A stretch of DNA of 64,000 nt from Lactobacillus johnsonii (GTDB taxonomy: Bacteria; Bacillota; Bacilli; Lactobacillales; Lactobacillaceae), in NCBI RefSeq assembly GCF_014058685.1, contig NZ_CP059055.1, positions 620,001 to 684,000 on the forward strand. The letters are read 5' to 3'. Position 1 is the first letter of the stretch. Each line of letters begins with the position of its first letter. The notes under the pieces are model-generated. The model did no database searches and was not told the DNA's origin. It worked only from the letters and a program-made list of their open reading frames with translations. Positions 41,832 to 52,297 of this stretch are shown piece after piece. Position numbers and translations under genes: made by a program.

Positions 41832-41861
41832 TTGTCTAGATTACATTTCATTCGCTATAAT
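41832..41861 (+). promoter_or_regulatory. Promoter of the amino-acid ABC operon
   Basis: TTGTCT (41832-41837), 18-bp spacer, TATAAT (41856-41861). Confidence 0.65.
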
Positions 41862-41917
41862 TAACAAAAGCTTAAATTTTCAGTTTTTTAATAGTAATTG
41901 TAGAGGGAATGAATGTA

Positions 41918-43411
41918 ATGAAAAAAACAAAACTGTTAAGCTTTTTCTTTGCACTTTTGATGTTTTTCTCACTCGGTGCTACTTTTATCAAGCCAGCTCA
42001 AGCGGCTAGCCAAAAGCAAGTAGCAGAAGGTAGTGTCTTGAAGAAGATTAAAAAGAGTGGAGAATTAGTAGTCGGTACATCTGCTGATTATCCGCCACTA
42101 GAATTTACCGCAAGTGAAAATGGTAAGACTAAATATGTTGGAGTAGATATTGAACTAGCCAAAGATATCGCCAAAGACTTGGGCGTGAAGTTAGTTATTA
42201 AGAATATGTCTTTTGACTCATTGTTAGTTGCACTCGAAACAGGAAAAGTAGACATGGTTATTTCGGCAATGACGCCTACTCCTGAAAGAAAGCAAAGTGT
42301 AGCATTTTCAAAAATTTACTATAAGCCAAGTGGTGAATATTTCTTAGTAAATAAAAAGGATAAAGACAAGTACACAAGTATTCAAAGTCTTAAAGGTCAA
42401 ACGGTTGGAGCACAAACGGGGAGTAACCAATATAATTTAGTTAAATCTCAAATGAAAGATTCTAAATTAAAGGGTCTTGGGAAAATTAACAATCTTGTTT
42501 TAGCCTTGCAATCAGGCAAGGTTTCTGCAGTAGTAGTAGAAGAATTAATTGCTAAAGCATATGCCGAAAATAATAGTGGCTTAGCTGCAGTTCATTCAAA
42601 CTTAAAAGAAACTCAAGCGGGAAATGCAGTTGCAATTGCTAAAGGACAAGATGATTTAGTAGCTCAAGTAAATAAGACAATTGATCAAGTTCAGAAGAAA
42701 GATTTGATTAGTAAAGAATATTTACCAGCGGCTGCTAAATATATGAAGACAGAAAAGAAAAGTAATACTTTTGCCAAGTACATTCCATATTTCTTTAAGG
42801 GTATTTGGTACACAATCGTAATTACTATTTTTTCAGTAATTATTGGTATTGTTTTAGGTATCATTTTAGCTTTGATGCGTTTATCAAAGAATCCAATTTT
42901 ACACTGGCTTGCTGTTTGCTACATTGAATTTATCCGTGGTACGCCGCAAATGGTACAAATTTTATTTGTTTACTTCGGAATTGGATATTTGATTTCTAAT
43001 CTTTCCGCTTTAGTTGCAGGTATTATTGCGATTGGACTTAATTCTGGAGCCTATGTGGCTGAAGATATTAGGTCAGGAATTGATTCTTTACCAAAAGGCC
43101 AGATGGAAGCAGCTCGCTCACTTGGTTTAAGCCGTCAAAAAGCCTTTAGATATGTCATTATTCCGCAGGCAATTAAGAACATTTGGCCAGCTTTAGGCAA
43201 TGAATTTATTACTTTATTAAAGGATAGTTCGTTAGTTTCAGTAATTGGAGTTGCAGAACTAATGTATCAAACACAATTAGTTCAAACTTCAACTTATAAG
43301 GGTGTTCTACCATTATTTATTGCCATGATTATTTACTTTATTATGACTTTCTCATTAACGAGATTATTGAATCACTTTGAAAAGAGGATGAAGCGTAATG
43401 ACAATGATTAA
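41918..43411 (+). CDS. Amino-acid ABC transporter, fused binding protein and permease
   Basis: A 497-residue fusion. A signal peptide ending AQA-AS (about residue 32) leads to a solute-binding family 3 domain (35-270) with [21 protein letters not shown] and [10 protein letters not shown] permease domain (285-495) follows with about five membrane segments and the EAA loop [35 protein letters not shown]. This GlnPH-type architecture, with the binding domain tethered outside the membrane, is usual in lactic acid bacteria for Gln/Glu/Asn/His uptake. The start is ATG 41918, ten bases after AGAGGG. The ATPase gene overlaps its end by 14 bases. Confidence 0.92.
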   Translation: MKKTKLLSFFFALLMFFSLGATFIKPAQAASQKQVAEGSVLKKIKKSGELVVGTSADYPPLEFTASENGKTKYVGVDIELAKDIAKDLGVKLVIKNMSFDSLLVALETGKVDMVISAMTPTPERKQSVAFSKIYYKPSGEYFLVNKKDKDKYTSIQSLKGQTVGAQTGSNQYNLVKSQMKDSKLKGLGKINNLVLALQSGKVSAVVVEELIAKAYAENNSGLAAVHSNLKETQAGNAVAIAKGQDDLVAQVNKTIDQVQKKDLISKEYLPAAAKYMKTEKKSNTFAKYIPYFFKGIWYTIVITIFSVIIGIVLGIILALMRLSKNPILHWLAVCYIEFIRGTPQMVQILFVYFGIGYLISNLSALVAGIIAIGLNSGAYVAEDIRSGIDSLPKGQMEAARSLGLSRQKAFRYVIIPQAIKNIWPALGNEFITLLKDSSLVSVIGVAELMYQTQLVQTSTYKGVLPLFIAMIIYFIMTFSLTRLLNHFEKRMKRNDND

Positions 43412-44129
43412 GGTTGAACATTTAAAGAAGAGTTTTGGAAAAAAAGAAGTCCTCAAAGATATTTCTGCAAATGTTGAGAAGGGAAAAGTTATTAGTATCA
43501 TTGGTCCATCAGGTTCAGGTAAGAGTACATTTTTACGCTGTCTTAATGTACTTGAGACACCAACAAGCGGCAAGATAATTTTTGATGGGCAAGATTTAAC
43601 ACATATTAGTGAAAAGGAATTAGATATTTTAAGAGAAAAAATGGGAATGGTTTTCCAAAGCTTTAATCTTTTTCCAAATATGAATGTAGTTGAAAACGTT
43701 AAATTAGCTCCGATGAAAGTTAAAGGCGTAAGTGAAGAAGAAGCTGAAAAGCAGGCTTTAGAATTGCTTGATAAAGTGGGTTTGAAAGATCGGGCTAAGC
43801 AATATCCTTCTAGTTTGTCTGGTGGGCAGCAGCAACGTGTTGCGATTGCTAGAGCTTTAGCAATGGACCCCGAAGTAATGCTATTTGATGAACCAACAAG
43901 TGCCTTAGACCCAGAAATGGTTGGCGAAGTTTTAAAGACAATGCAAGACTTGGCAGATTCAGGTATGACAATGGTTATTGTTACTCATGAAATGGGATTT
44001 GCCCGTGAAGTTTCTGATGAAGTGTGGTTTATGGCAGATGGATATTTGCAGGAACAAGGAAGTCCAGAACAAATTTTTGAAAATCCGCAAACTCCTCGTG
44101 CAAAAGATTTTCTTTCTAAAGTACTTTAA
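43398..44129 (+). CDS. glnQ: Amino-acid ABC transporter ATP-binding protein (GlnQ type)
   Basis: A 243-residue ATPase with [41 protein letters not shown] and THEMG, typical of GlnQ. It starts inside the end of the fused permease gene with AGAGGA upstream. The two genes form a complete importer. Unlike the operon at 12843, no T-box is seen. Confidence 0.92.
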   Translation: MTMIKVEHLKKSFGKKEVLKDISANVEKGKVISIIGPSGSGKSTFLRCLNVLETPTSGKIIFDGQDLTHISEKELDILREKMGMVFQSFNLFPNMNVVENVKLAPMKVKGVSEEEAEKQALELLDKVGLKDRAKQYPSSLSGGQQQRVAIARALAMDPEVMLFDEPTSALDPEMVGEVLKTMQDLADSGMTMVIVTHEMGFAREVSDEVWFMADGYLQEQGSPEQIFENPQTPRAKDFLSKVL

Positions 44130-44148
44130 ATATTAATATTTTTTTAAA

Positions 44149-44184
44149 TAAGCACTTTCTTTTTACAAGGAGAGTGCTTTTTTT
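44149..44184 (+). terminator. Intrinsic terminator of the glnQ operon
   Basis: AGCACTTTCT (44151-44160) pairs with GGAGAGTGCT (44169-44178) including two G-U pairs, then T-run. Confidence 0.8.
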
Positions 44185-44223
44185 ATAATAGTTGCGTTAG
44201 AAAAGTTAAAGGGGATGAGTTTA

Positions 44224-44745
44224 ATGAAGATTAGACAAGCTACAATGGATGATTATGATCAAATTATGACAATTTTAAAGGATGGTGCTAACCAACTAGC
44301 AGAACGTGGAGTTGACCAATGGCAAGGAGACTATCCTTCACCAGATCAAATTAAAGAAGATATTGAAAAAGGTTTTGCCTATTTAGCTGTTTCAGCTGAT
44401 GGGGAAACAGTAGGTGCTATTTCTATAGTTGAAGCACCAGATCATTCTTATGATGATTTGAAAGGTGAGTGGCTTCTAGATACTGATAAATATGTTGTAA
44501 TTCACCGCGTTGCCATTCATTCAAAGCACGCAGGTCATGGTTATGCTACTAAGCTTTTGACTGAAGTAATTGATTATATTCGTGATCACCGTAAAGATAT
44601 TGATAGCATTCGAATTGATACACATGAAAACAATAGCGCAATGCAACATCTAATTGATAAGATGAATTTCACTAAAGTGGGAGAATTGCATGGAGTTTAT
44701 CGTCCAGATGAAATTTCATACGTTTATGAGAATGTTAGAGAATAA
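44224..44745 (+). CDS. GNAT-family N-acetyltransferase
   Basis: A 173-residue GNAT protein. KIRQATMDDYDQIMTILKDG at the start and VHRVAIHSKHAGHGYATKLL (about residues 98-117, the acetyl-CoA pyrophosphate loop) define it. YVYENV at the end is the usual beta-strand. Substrate unknown. The start is ATG 44224 after AAAGGGG; the upstream ATG overlaps that site. Confidence 0.85.
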   Translation: MKIRQATMDDYDQIMTILKDGANQLAERGVDQWQGDYPSPDQIKEDIEKGFAYLAVSADGETVGAISIVEAPDHSYDDLKGEWLLDTDKYVVIHRVAIHSKHAGHGYATKLLTEVIDYIRDHRKDIDSIRIDTHENNSAMQHLIDKMNFTKVGELHGVYRPDEISYVYENVRE

Positions 44746-44753
44746 ATAAATTT

Positions 44754-44782
44754 TAGCTAGGTTGAAAAATCTAGCTTTTTTG
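44754..44782 (+). terminator. Intrinsic terminator of the acetyltransferase gene
   Basis: AGCTAG (44755-44760) and CTAGCT (44771-44776), then T6. Confidence 0.7.
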
Positions 44783-44862
44783 TTGAGTTTAAGCATTCTG
44801 TTGACAGGTACTAATATGATAGAATATTCTTGTTGAATACTGTAAATTACATGGAGAAATCG

Positions 44863-45732
44863 ATGAGAAAAAATTTTAAATTTAAAATAGCCGCTGTTTG
44901 TGGACTGCTAGCTATTTTAATCGGACTTACAGGCTGTGCTAACAATAATAGCAATAAGATTACTGTTGTTGGATCTAGTGCCATGCAACTTTTAGCTGAG
45001 CAAGCTGGAAATGACTATCGTCTGTCTCATCCTGACAGTAATATTGTTGTTCAAGGAGGAGGTTCGGGAACTGGTCTTAGCCAAGTACAGGCAGGAGCAG
45101 TTGAAATTGGAACTTCCGATGTTTTTGCTGAAACTCAAAAGGGAATAGATGCTAAGAAATTACAAAATCATCTTGTTGCCGTTGTAGGTATTGTTCCTAT
45201 TGTCAATAAGAGTGCCGGTGTAAGCAATTTGAGTAAGCAGCAATTGAGTGATATTTTTACAGGTAAAATTACTAACTGGAAACAAGTTGGTGGTAAGAAA
45301 CAAACTATCACTGTAATTAACCGTTCTAAGGGTAGTGGTACTCGTGGAACTTTTGAGGGTTTAGTTCTAAATGGAAAAAAGCCAATTCAGGCTCAAGAAC
45401 AAGATTCTAACGGTACTGTACGTAAAATTGTCAGTTCTACACCAGGGACAATTTCTTATATCTCATTCCCGTATGCTAATGATGAAAATATTCAAAAATT
45501 AAGTATTGATGGGATAAAGCCTACGAATAAGAATGTCGAGACAAATCGCTGGCACCTTTGGTCTTATGAACATATCTATACTAAGGGTAAACCTAACAAG
45601 AATGTTCAAAAATTTATTGATTATATGCTTGGAAGTAAGGTACAAAATGATTTAGTACCTAAACTAGGCTATATTAGTATCGATAAGATGCAGGTCGAAC
45701 GTGATAGTAATAATCATGTTGTTCAAAAATAA
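44863..45732 (+). CDS. pstS: Phosphate ABC transporter binding lipoprotein
   Basis: A 289-residue lipoprotein (lipobox LTGC, Cys25). Phosphate-binding landmarks: VGSSAMQLL, GGGSGTGLSQVQAGAVEIGTSDVF and NRSKGSGTRGTF. First gene of pstS-C-A-B1-B2-phoU. TTGACA at 44801-44806 may be part of its promoter. The start is ATG 44863 after TGGAGAAA; in-frame codons from 44830 precede that site. Confidence 0.94.
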   Translation: MRKNFKFKIAAVCGLLAILIGLTGCANNNSNKITVVGSSAMQLLAEQAGNDYRLSHPDSNIVVQGGGSGTGLSQVQAGAVEIGTSDVFAETQKGIDAKKLQNHLVAVVGIVPIVNKSAGVSNLSKQQLSDIFTGKITNWKQVGGKKQTITVINRSKGSGTRGTFEGLVLNGKKPIQAQEQDSNGTVRKIVSSTPGTISYISFPYANDENIQKLSIDGIKPTNKNVETNRWHLWSYEHIYTKGKPNKNVQKFIDYMLGSKVQNDLVPKLGYISIDKMQVERDSNNHVVQK

Positions 45733-45748
45733 AGAATAGGACGTTTTG

Positions 45749-46741
45749 ATGAATAACAAAGATCTTAAAAAAGTAGTTGAGTCTGCTTTAGATAAGCAAA
45801 AAGTTCCTCATGTTAAATTAAAGAAGATAGGTGCAAGTAAGGTTGATGTTGCCAGCTTAACTGAGCCATCAAAAGAAACACGACAGGAATATTGGGGTAA
45901 AGGGTTAACTTACTGCGCCATTATTTTAATTATTATTTTGGTTGCTTCAATTATTGGTTTTATTGGATTTCATGGACTAGAAACTTTTACTAAAGATCAT
46001 GTGAATGTTTTTCAATTTTTGACTTCTAGTGATTGGGATCCAGGTGAAGGAAAGAATCATGTTGGAGCAGCAGCAATGATTGTAACTTCATTTTCTGTAA
46101 CCTTATTAGCTGCTTTAGTAGCAACCCCGTTTGCAATTGCAGTAGCCTTATTTATGACTGAGTATTCTTCTAAAAAGGGTGCACGCTTTTTGCAATCAGT
46201 AATTGAATTATTGGTAGGAATTCCCTCTGTTGTTTATGGATTCTTGGGATTAACAGTTATTGTTCCTTTTATTAGAAATATTTTTGGTGGAACTGGGTTT
46301 GGTATTTTATCAGCGACTTTAGTTTTATTTGTCATGGTTTTACCGACAATTACTTCGCTAACTGTTGATAGTTTAAAAGCTGTACCATCTGATTACCGTA
46401 AAGCTTCTTTAGCTTTAGGAGCAACTAAATGGCAAACAATCTATAAAGTGATTTTGCGAGTTGCCTCTCCTAGAATTATGACAGCGGTAATTTTTGGGAT
46501 GGCTAGAGCCTTTGGTGAAGCCTTAGCTGTACAGATGGTTATTGGTAATGCAGTTTTAATGCCAGCTAACTTAGTGAGTCCATCTGCTACTTTAACTAGT
46601 CAATTAACTAGTCAAATGGGAAACACAGTTATGGGAACATTACCAAATAATGCACTTTGGTCATTAGCGCTTCTATTGTTAATTATGTCTTTGGTCTTTA
46701 ACTTCTTAGTCCGCTTAATTGGAAAGAGAGGACAGAAATAA
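45749..46741 (+). CDS. pstC: Phosphate ABC transporter permease PstC
   Basis: A 330-residue permease with about six membrane segments and a hydrophilic N-terminal 50 residues. KAVPSDYRKASLALGATKWQTIYKVILRVASPRI is the EAA loop. The position between pstS and pstA settles the name. The start ATG 45749 is spaced from AATAGGAC. Its stop overlaps the pstA start by 1 base. Confidence 0.94.
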   Translation: MNNKDLKKVVESALDKQKVPHVKLKKIGASKVDVASLTEPSKETRQEYWGKGLTYCAIILIIILVASIIGFIGFHGLETFTKDHVNVFQFLTSSDWDPGEGKNHVGAAAMIVTSFSVTLLAALVATPFAIAVALFMTEYSSKKGARFLQSVIELLVGIPSVVYGFLGLTVIVPFIRNIFGGTGFGILSATLVLFVMVLPTITSLTVDSLKAVPSDYRKASLALGATKWQTIYKVILRVASPRIMTAVIFGMARAFGEALAVQMVIGNAVLMPANLVSPSATLTSQLTSQMGNTVMGTLPNNALWSLALLLLIMSLVFNFLVRLIGKRGQK

Positions 46742-47631
46742 TGAATGCAAAAACTCGTAATAATATTGCTACTGCTGGTATTTATACTTTAGTGAGTATT
46801 GTGGTCATAATCCTCTTTGGGATTTTAGGTGATATTCTAATTTCAGGTGTGCCGCATCTTTCATGGCATTTTTTATCTTCTGAAGCTTCTTCTTATCAAG
46901 CTGGCGGAGGAGTAAGAGATCAGCTATTTAATTCCTTATATTTGTTAGTTTTAACCTTAATTATTTCACTTCCAATTGCGTTAGGGGCCGGTATTTATCT
47001 AGCAGAATATGCTAAAGATAATTGGTTTACTAACTTGATTAGAACAACAATTGAAATTTTAAGCTCACTTCCTTCAATTGTTGTTGGTTTATTTGGTTAT
47101 TTATTATTTGTAGTACAGTTTGGATTTGGTTTTTCAATTATTTCTGGTGCCTTGGCTCTTACATTCTTTAATTTACCAACGCTAACTAGTAATATTGAAC
47201 AAGCTATTGAAGGTGTTCCGCAAGCACAAAGAGATGCGGGACTTGCCTTGGGCTTATCTAACTGGAAAACAATTCGCGGGATCGTTTTGCCAGCAGCCTT
47301 ACCAGGAATTTTAACTGGTATTATTTTGAGTGCTGGTAGAATTTTTGGTGAAGCCGCTGCCTTAATTTATACTGCAGGTCAAAGTGGATCTACAATTGAC
47401 TATAGTAATTGGAATCCATTTAGTCCAACTAGTTTTTTAAATGTGATGCGTCCAGCAGAAACTTTAGCTGTTCATATTTGGAAGGTTAATACTGAAGGGA
47501 TTATTCCCGATGCAACAATTGTTTCAGCTGCAACTTCTGCGTTGTTAATTATTGTGGTGATTTTATTCAATCTTGGAGCACGTGCCTTGGGTAATCATTT
47601 ATACCGCAAATTAACAGCTGCTAAGTCATAA
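46741..47631 (+). CDS. pstA: Phosphate ABC transporter permease PstA
   Basis: A 296-residue permease with six membrane segments. The EAA loop EGVPQAQRDAGLALGLSNWKTIRGIVLPAALPGI and LSSLPSIVVGLFG are typical of PstA. Its start ATG shares the last base of the pstC stop, so the two are coupled. Confidence 0.94.
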   Translation: MNAKTRNNIATAGIYTLVSIVVIILFGILGDILISGVPHLSWHFLSSEASSYQAGGGVRDQLFNSLYLLVLTLIISLPIALGAGIYLAEYAKDNWFTNLIRTTIEILSSLPSIVVGLFGYLLFVVQFGFGFSIISGALALTFFNLPTLTSNIEQAIEGVPQAQRDAGLALGLSNWKTIRGIVLPAALPGILTGIILSAGRIFGEAAALIYTAGQSGSTIDYSNWNPFSPTSFLNVMRPAETLAVHIWKVNTEGIIPDATIVSAATSALLIIVVILFNLGARALGNHLYRKLTAAKS

Positions 47632-47641
47632 GGAGAAATTT

Positions 47642-48442
47642 ATGCAAAATGTAAATGAAGCCCCGACATATATTCATCAATTTGATAAAGATGAGCAGAT
47701 TATTTCGACGCAAGACCTTAGTGTTTTTTATGGAGGTAGCGTTCAAAAGCTTTTTAATGCTAGTCTTCAATTTAAGAAAAAAACTATCACAGCCTTAATT
47801 GGAGGATCTGGTTCAGGAAAGTCTACTTTTTTACGTTGTCTTAATAGAATGAATGATAAAGTGGCTCGAGTAGACGGTGAAATTTGGTACCATGGCTTAG
47901 ATATCAATAAAAACAATATTAACGTTTACCAGTTAAGAAAAAATATTGGAATGGTTTTCCAAAAGCCTAATCCATTTCCAAAATCAATTAGAGAAAATAT
48001 TACTTATGCTCTAAAAGCAAATGGTGAAAATGATAAGCAAAAATTAGATCAAATTGTAGAAGAAAGTTTAAGAGCAGCTGCTTTATGGGATGAGGTGAAG
48101 GACAAGTTAGATAAGAGTGCATTGGCAATGTCTGGTGGTCAACAGCAGCGCTTATGTATTGCGCGAGCTCTTGCATTGAAGCCTGAAATTTTGCTGCTTG
48201 ATGAGCCTGCTAGTGCTCTTGATCCTGTTTCTACTTCTAAACTTGAGGATACACTTAAGCAGTTGAGAACTGACTATACAATGATCATGGTAACGCACAA
48301 TATGCAACAAGCTAGTCGTATTAGTGATTACACAGCTTTCTTTCATTTAGGTCATGTTTTAGAGTATGACACTACTGAAAATATTTTTACTAATCCTAAA
48401 GGTGAAATTACGGAAGACTACATTCGCGGAAGTTTTGGATAA
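47642..48442 (+). CDS. pstB: Phosphate ABC transporter ATPase, first copy
   Basis: A 266-residue Pst[57 protein letters not shown] and [17 protein letters not shown]. The N-terminal 25 residues extend beyond the usual start. Paired with a second PstB, a common arrangement in Gram-positives. Confidence 0.94.
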   Translation: MQNVNEAPTYIHQFDKDEQIISTQDLSVFYGGSVQKLFNASLQFKKKTITALIGGSGSGKSTFLRCLNRMNDKVARVDGEIWYHGLDINKNNINVYQLRKNIGMVFQKPNPFPKSIRENITYALKANGENDKQKLDQIVEESLRAAALWDEVKDKLDKSALAMSGGQQQRLCIARALALKPEILLLDEPASALDPVSTSKLEDTLKQLRTDYTMIMVTHNMQQASRISDYTAFFHLGHVLEYDTTENIFTNPKGEITEDYIRGSFG

Positions 48443-48452
48443 GGGGTTTACT

Positions 48453-49208
48453 GTGGAAAATATTATTACAAGTAAAGATGTTCACCTAAGCTATGGAAAT
48501 GTTGAAGCTTTACACGGCATTAGCTTAGACTTTGAAGAAAAAGAACTTACTGCCTTAATCGGTCCTTCAGGATGCGGAAAATCAACCTTTCTTCGTTGTT
48601 TGAACAGAATGAATGACGACATACCTAATATTCATATTAGTGGTGAGATTAAATTTGAAAATAAGAATATTTATGGCCCTAAAATGGATTTGGTAGAATT
48701 GCGTAAAGATGTTGGAATGGTGTTCCAGCAGGCAAGTCCTTTTCCATTTTCTGTTTATGACAATATTGCTTACGGTCTTAGAATTGCTGGGATTAAAGAT
48801 AAAGAATTGATCGACCAGCGAGTTGAAGAAAGTTTAAAGCAAGCTGCAATTTGGAAAGAGACTAAAGATAATTTAGATCGAAACGCTCAAGCATTTTCTG
48901 GAGGACAACAACAGAGAATTTGTATTGCTCGTGCTTTAGCGGTTCGTCCAAAAGTAGTTTTGCTTGATGAGCCTACAAGTGCTCTGGATCCAATTTCAAG
49001 TAGTGAGATTGAAGAGACTCTTCTTGAATTAAAGCATGATTTTACTTTTATCATGGTAACGCACAACTTACAACAAGCCTCTCGAATTAGCGACTATACT
49101 GCTTTCTTAATGAGTGGGGACTTAATTGAGTATGGTAAGACCTCAGATATGTTTATGAATCCGAAAAAGCAGATTACTAGTGATTATCTGAATGGACGTT
49201 TTGGTTAA
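48453..49208 (+). CDS. pstB: Phosphate ABC transporter ATPase, second copy
   Basis: A 251-residue PstB paralogue: [53 protein letters not shown] and [16 protein letters not shown]. Starts at GTG 48453, six bases after AAGGGG. The two ATPases may serve as a heterodimer or under different phosphate supply. Confidence 0.94.
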   Translation: MENIITSKDVHLSYGNVEALHGISLDFEEKELTALIGPSGCGKSTFLRCLNRMNDDIPNIHISGEIKFENKNIYGPKMDLVELRKDVGMVFQQASPFPFSVYDNIAYGLRIAGIKDKELIDQRVEESLKQAAIWKETKDNLDRNAQAFSGGQQQRICIARALAVRPKVVLLDEPTSALDPISSSEIEETLLELKHDFTFIMVTHNLQQASRISDYTAFLMSGDLIEYGKTSDMFMNPKKQITSDYLNGRFG

Positions 49209-49224
49209 TAAAGGAGTTTTTAAG

Positions 49225-49908
49225 ATGCATGAAGTTTTTTTAGATGAATTACGTAAGTTGAATACTCGTTTCATGGGAATGGGTATTGATGTTAGTGAAG
49301 CGATTGAAGAAGCAACACAAGCTTTTGTTGAACATGATAAAAAACTAGCGCAAAGCCTAGTTAAAGATGATCAAAAAGTGTCACGTGCTGCTACAAAAGT
49401 TGAAAAAAGAACCTTAAAATTAATGGCTCTTCAACAACCAGTTGCTAGTGACTTTAGAAATGTTATTAGTATCTTAAAAGCTACTAATGATTTAGAACGA
49501 ATTGGTGAAAATGCTAATTCAATCGCTTGGGAAACAATTCGAGTAAAGGGAAATCCTCGTATTCCAGAAGTTGAAGCAATTATTAAGTCAATGTCCAAGA
49601 AAGTTAACTTTATGTTAGACCAAGTTTTAAAGGCCTATGTACAAGGTGATGAAAAATTGGCTCGTGAAGTTGCTAAAAAAGATGATGAAGTAGATGAGGA
49701 TTATGTAAAGGCTCGTAAGTTAATTATTTCTGGAATTAAGCAAGATCCAGAAGCAGCGGTCGCTTCTTCAAGCTACTTTATGGTAATTCGTTTACTTGAA
49801 CGTATTGGTGACCACGTCGTTAATTTAGCACAATGGGTTATCTATAAAATGTCAGGAGAATTAGTAGATTTAAATACTAAGGATACTGATGAGATGACCG
49901 AATTATAA
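49225..49908 (+). CDS. phoU: Phosphate transport regulator PhoU
   Basis: A 227-residue all-helical protein with two PhoU repeats. ATNDLERIGENANSIA and VIRLLERIGDHVVNLAQW hold the metal-binding E/DxxxD motifs. It restrains the Pst transporter and phosphate signalling. The start is ATG 49225 after AAAGGAG. Last gene of the operon. Confidence 0.94.
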   Translation: MHEVFLDELRKLNTRFMGMGIDVSEAIEEATQAFVEHDKKLAQSLVKDDQKVSRAATKVEKRTLKLMALQQPVASDFRNVISILKATNDLERIGENANSIAWETIRVKGNPRIPEVEAIIKSMSKKVNFMLDQVLKAYVQGDEKLAREVAKKDDEVDEDYVKARKLIISGIKQDPEAAVASSSYFMVIRLLERIGDHVVNLAQWVIYKMSGELVDLNTKDTDEMTEL

Positions 49909-49981
49909 AATTGAATATTTTTATGAAGCCGGCCAACAATTGATTGATATGGTTGGTCTACTTAAAAAATTTGAATATAGA

Positions 49982-50018
49982 AAAATAAGAACCTTCAATT
50001 TGAGGGTTCTTATTTTTA
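49982..50018 (+). terminator. Intrinsic terminator of the pst operon
   Basis: AAATAAGAACCTTC pairs with GAGGGTTCTTATTT around AATTT with one bulge, then T-run. Confidence 0.82.
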
Positions 50019-50039
50019 TTTAACTTTATATCCCTCAGT

Positions 50040-50077
50040 TGTAAGCGCGTGCAAAAAGTAAAAAAGAAATCTATAAT
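50040..50077 (+). promoter_or_regulatory. Promoter with cre site for the YfcC-family carrier
   Basis: TGTAAGCGCGTGCA (50040-50053) fits the CcpA operator with two mismatches. TATAAT (50072-50077) is the -10, and a 17-bp spacer puts the -35 at 50049-50054, inside the cre, so CcpA should repress on glucose. Confidence 0.6.
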
Positions 50078-50118
50078 AAAACTATAAATTAAGCTGTAAT
50101 ACTAAGTAGGGGGAAGTT

Positions 50119-51657
50119 ATGCGCGATATAGTACAAAAAAAGAAGAGACATCAATTTCCAACAGCATATACAGTTATCATTATTGTTCTATTATTGGTAC
50201 AGATTTTAACGTTTTTTATACCGTCGGGTAATTATGCAACGCTTGAATATGATCAACCAAGTAAAGAGTTTGTAATTACAAAACCAAATGGTAGCAAGCA
50301 TAAAGAAGCAGCAACCCAAAAAACGTTAGATAAATATAAAGTTAAGATTGATGTTAAAAAGTTTACCAGTGGGACGATCTATAAACCGGTAGCCATTCCT
50401 GATTCCTATGAAAAAATTAATCAGAAAAAGCCAGGACTTGGCGGAGCAATTTATCAATTTCTTTCTTCACAAGTAAACGGAATTGCTCAAAGTATCGATA
50501 TTATTGCCTTTGTTTTAATTCTAGGTGGTTGTATTGGAGTCGTCCATGCAAATGGTGCAATTGATGCTGGAATGCAGGCACTTTCTAAAAAAATTAAAGG
50601 TAAACAGGTTTTATTGATTGTCTTAGTAATGGGATTAATTGCTATTGGGGGAACAACATTTGGTTTAGCTGAAGAAACAATGGCTTTTTATCCGATCCTA
50701 ATCCCAGTCTTCTTATTAGCAGGGTTTGATAGGATGACAGTTGTTGCGACGATCTTTTTAGGTACAAGTATTGGGACGATGGCATCAACTATTAACACAT
50801 TTTCAACTGTAATTGCTTCAAATACGGCTGGGGTCAATTTTACAGATGCATTGCCGCTTAGAATTTGTATGTGGGCAACTTGTGTGATTGTAGGGATGAT
50901 TTATGTGATTCTTTATGCTAAAAAAGTGCAAAAGAATCCTAAAGCTTCATATGTTTATAATGACTTCGCTAAAGAAGATCAAGAATATATGAATCAGAAT
51001 CAAAGTATGCAAGAAAGTAAATTTACTTGGCGTCAAAAGTTAACTTTACTTGTCTTTGCGATTGCCTTTATCGTAATGATTTGGGGTGTTCAACAAAAGG
51101 GATGGTACTTTACTGAAATTGCCGTTGTCTTCCTAGCAACGGGCTATATTTTCGCCTTTATTTCAGGCTTAAGTGAGCATAAATTTGTTGAGAGCTTTGT
51201 AAATGGTGCGGCAGATTTATTGGGTGTAGCTTTAACAATTGGCCTAGCACGTGCTGTTTCAATTGTGATGGAAGAAAGTCATACAAGTGATACAATTATG
51301 AATTTCTTTAGTCAGCAAGTTTCTGGAATGCCACCATTATTGTTTATTTGGTTTATGTTTTTAGTCTACATTGTTCTTGGTTTCTTTATTCAGTCATCTT
51401 CTGGCTTAGCCGTTCTTTCAATGCCTATTATGGCACCGCTAGCTAACGTGGTTGGAATTGATCGCGCAAGCATTATTGATGCCTATAATTGGGGTCAAGG
51501 ATTTATTAGTTTAATTGCACCAACTGGATTAATTTTAATGAGCTTAATGATGGTAAATATTGGGTTCAATAAATGGTTTAAGTTTTGTTGGAAACTGTTA
51601 GTTATTGAATTTGGAATTTGTTTAGCCTTTTTGGCAATTGGTTTAGTTGTTTACTAA
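50119..51657 (+). CDS. YfcC-family (DcuC/ArcD-like) membrane carrier
   Basis: A 512-residue transporter with about 12-13 membrane segments and an outer loop after the first (residues 40-105). GGTTFGLAEETMAFYPILIP (about 172-191) is the hallmark of YfcC proteins, which are thought to be basic amino-acid or C4-dicarboxylate antiporters. Single gene after a terminator, with AGGGGGAAG upstream and a cre-overlapped promoter, so use in late growth or without glucose is likely. Substrate unproven. Confidence 0.85.
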   Translation: MRDIVQKKKRHQFPTAYTVIIIVLLLVQILTFFIPSGNYATLEYDQPSKEFVITKPNGSKHKEAATQKTLDKYKVKIDVKKFTSGTIYKPVAIPDSYEKINQKKPGLGGAIYQFLSSQVNGIAQSIDIIAFVLILGGCIGVVHANGAIDAGMQALSKKIKGKQVLLIVLVMGLIAIGGTTFGLAEETMAFYPILIPVFLLAGFDRMTVVATIFLGTSIGTMASTINTFSTVIASNTAGVNFTDALPLRICMWATCVIVGMIYVILYAKKVQKNPKASYVYNDFAKEDQEYMNQNQSMQESKFTWRQKLTLLVFAIAFIVMIWGVQQKGWYFTEIAVVFLATGYIFAFISGLSEHKFVESFVNGAADLLGVALTIGLARAVSIVMEESHTSDTIMNFFSQQVSGMPPLLFIWFMFLVYIVLGFFIQSSSGLAVLSMPIMAPLANVVGIDRASIIDAYNWGQGFISLIAPTGLILMSLMMVNIGFNKWFKFCWKLLVIEFGICLAFLAIGLVVY

Positions 51658-51740
51658 CTAAGCAAATAAGTAGCTTTTAGTATTTTTTATAGTTATGATG
51701 AAGTTAAAGACATTGTTTAATATTTTAAGGAGGATTTTGT

Positions 51741-52208
51741 ATGGCTTATCCAAAAACTAAAAAAATTATGAATGAAATTGTTGCTGATTTAACTCAAACT
51801 CACATGGTTGTCCACCAACACCATTGGTATATGCTTGGAAGAGGATTTCTAAAATTGCACCCATATTTAGATGGTGTAATGGAAGAATTAGCTGAGCAAC
51901 AAGATGGGGTTGCTGAAAGATTAATTGCTATTAATGGTAATCCGATTTCTACCTATGAAGAAGTATTAGAAGAAACCAATGTTCCAGATCAAATCGGTAG
52001 CTGGGACTTATCAATTGAAGAAAGATTCCAATTAATTATAAATGCATACAAACAATTGCGAGATGATTATGAAAGAGGGATCAAGATTAGTGAAGGAGAA
52101 GGAGACGACTCAACTAATGACCTATTGATTTCCTATCATACCGCGATCGAAAAAAGAATTTGGATGATGTCAGCTGAACTTGGTCAACGTCCAGGTGAAG
52201 GTGAATAG
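51741..52208 (+). CDS. dps: Dps-family iron-storage/DNA-protection protein
   Basis: A 155-residue ferritin-like four-helix protein. QTHMVVHQHHWYMLGRGFLKLHPYLDGVMEELAEQQDGVAERL holds the Dps ferroxidase residues (His, then DxxxE). Dodecamers oxidise Fe2+ with H2O2 and shield DNA. The short tail means direct DNA binding is uncertain. Ribosome site AAGGAGG. Confidence 0.88.
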   Translation: MAYPKTKKIMNEIVADLTQTHMVVHQHHWYMLGRGFLKLHPYLDGVMEELAEQQDGVAERLIAINGNPISTYEEVLEETNVPDQIGSWDLSIEERFQLIINAYKQLRDDYERGIKISEGEGDDSTNDLLISYHTAIEKRIWMMSAELGQRPGEGE

Positions 52209-52225
52209 GAAAAATATATTTATGC

Positions 52226-52254
52226 AAAGCATTCCGTGTATGGAATGCTTTTTT
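52226..52254 (+). terminator. Intrinsic terminator of dps
   Basis: AAGCATTCC (52227-52235) and GGAATGCTT (52242-52250), then T-run. Confidence 0.88.
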
Positions 52255-52297
52255 GCTATAATTAAAGTAAATATTGCCATACAGGGAAGGAAATACC

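Noticed and set aside
44785-44860. Pho box upstream of pstS
   Set aside because: TTTAAG and TTGACA lie about 11 bp apart as in PhoP sites, but further repeats are too poor to claim.
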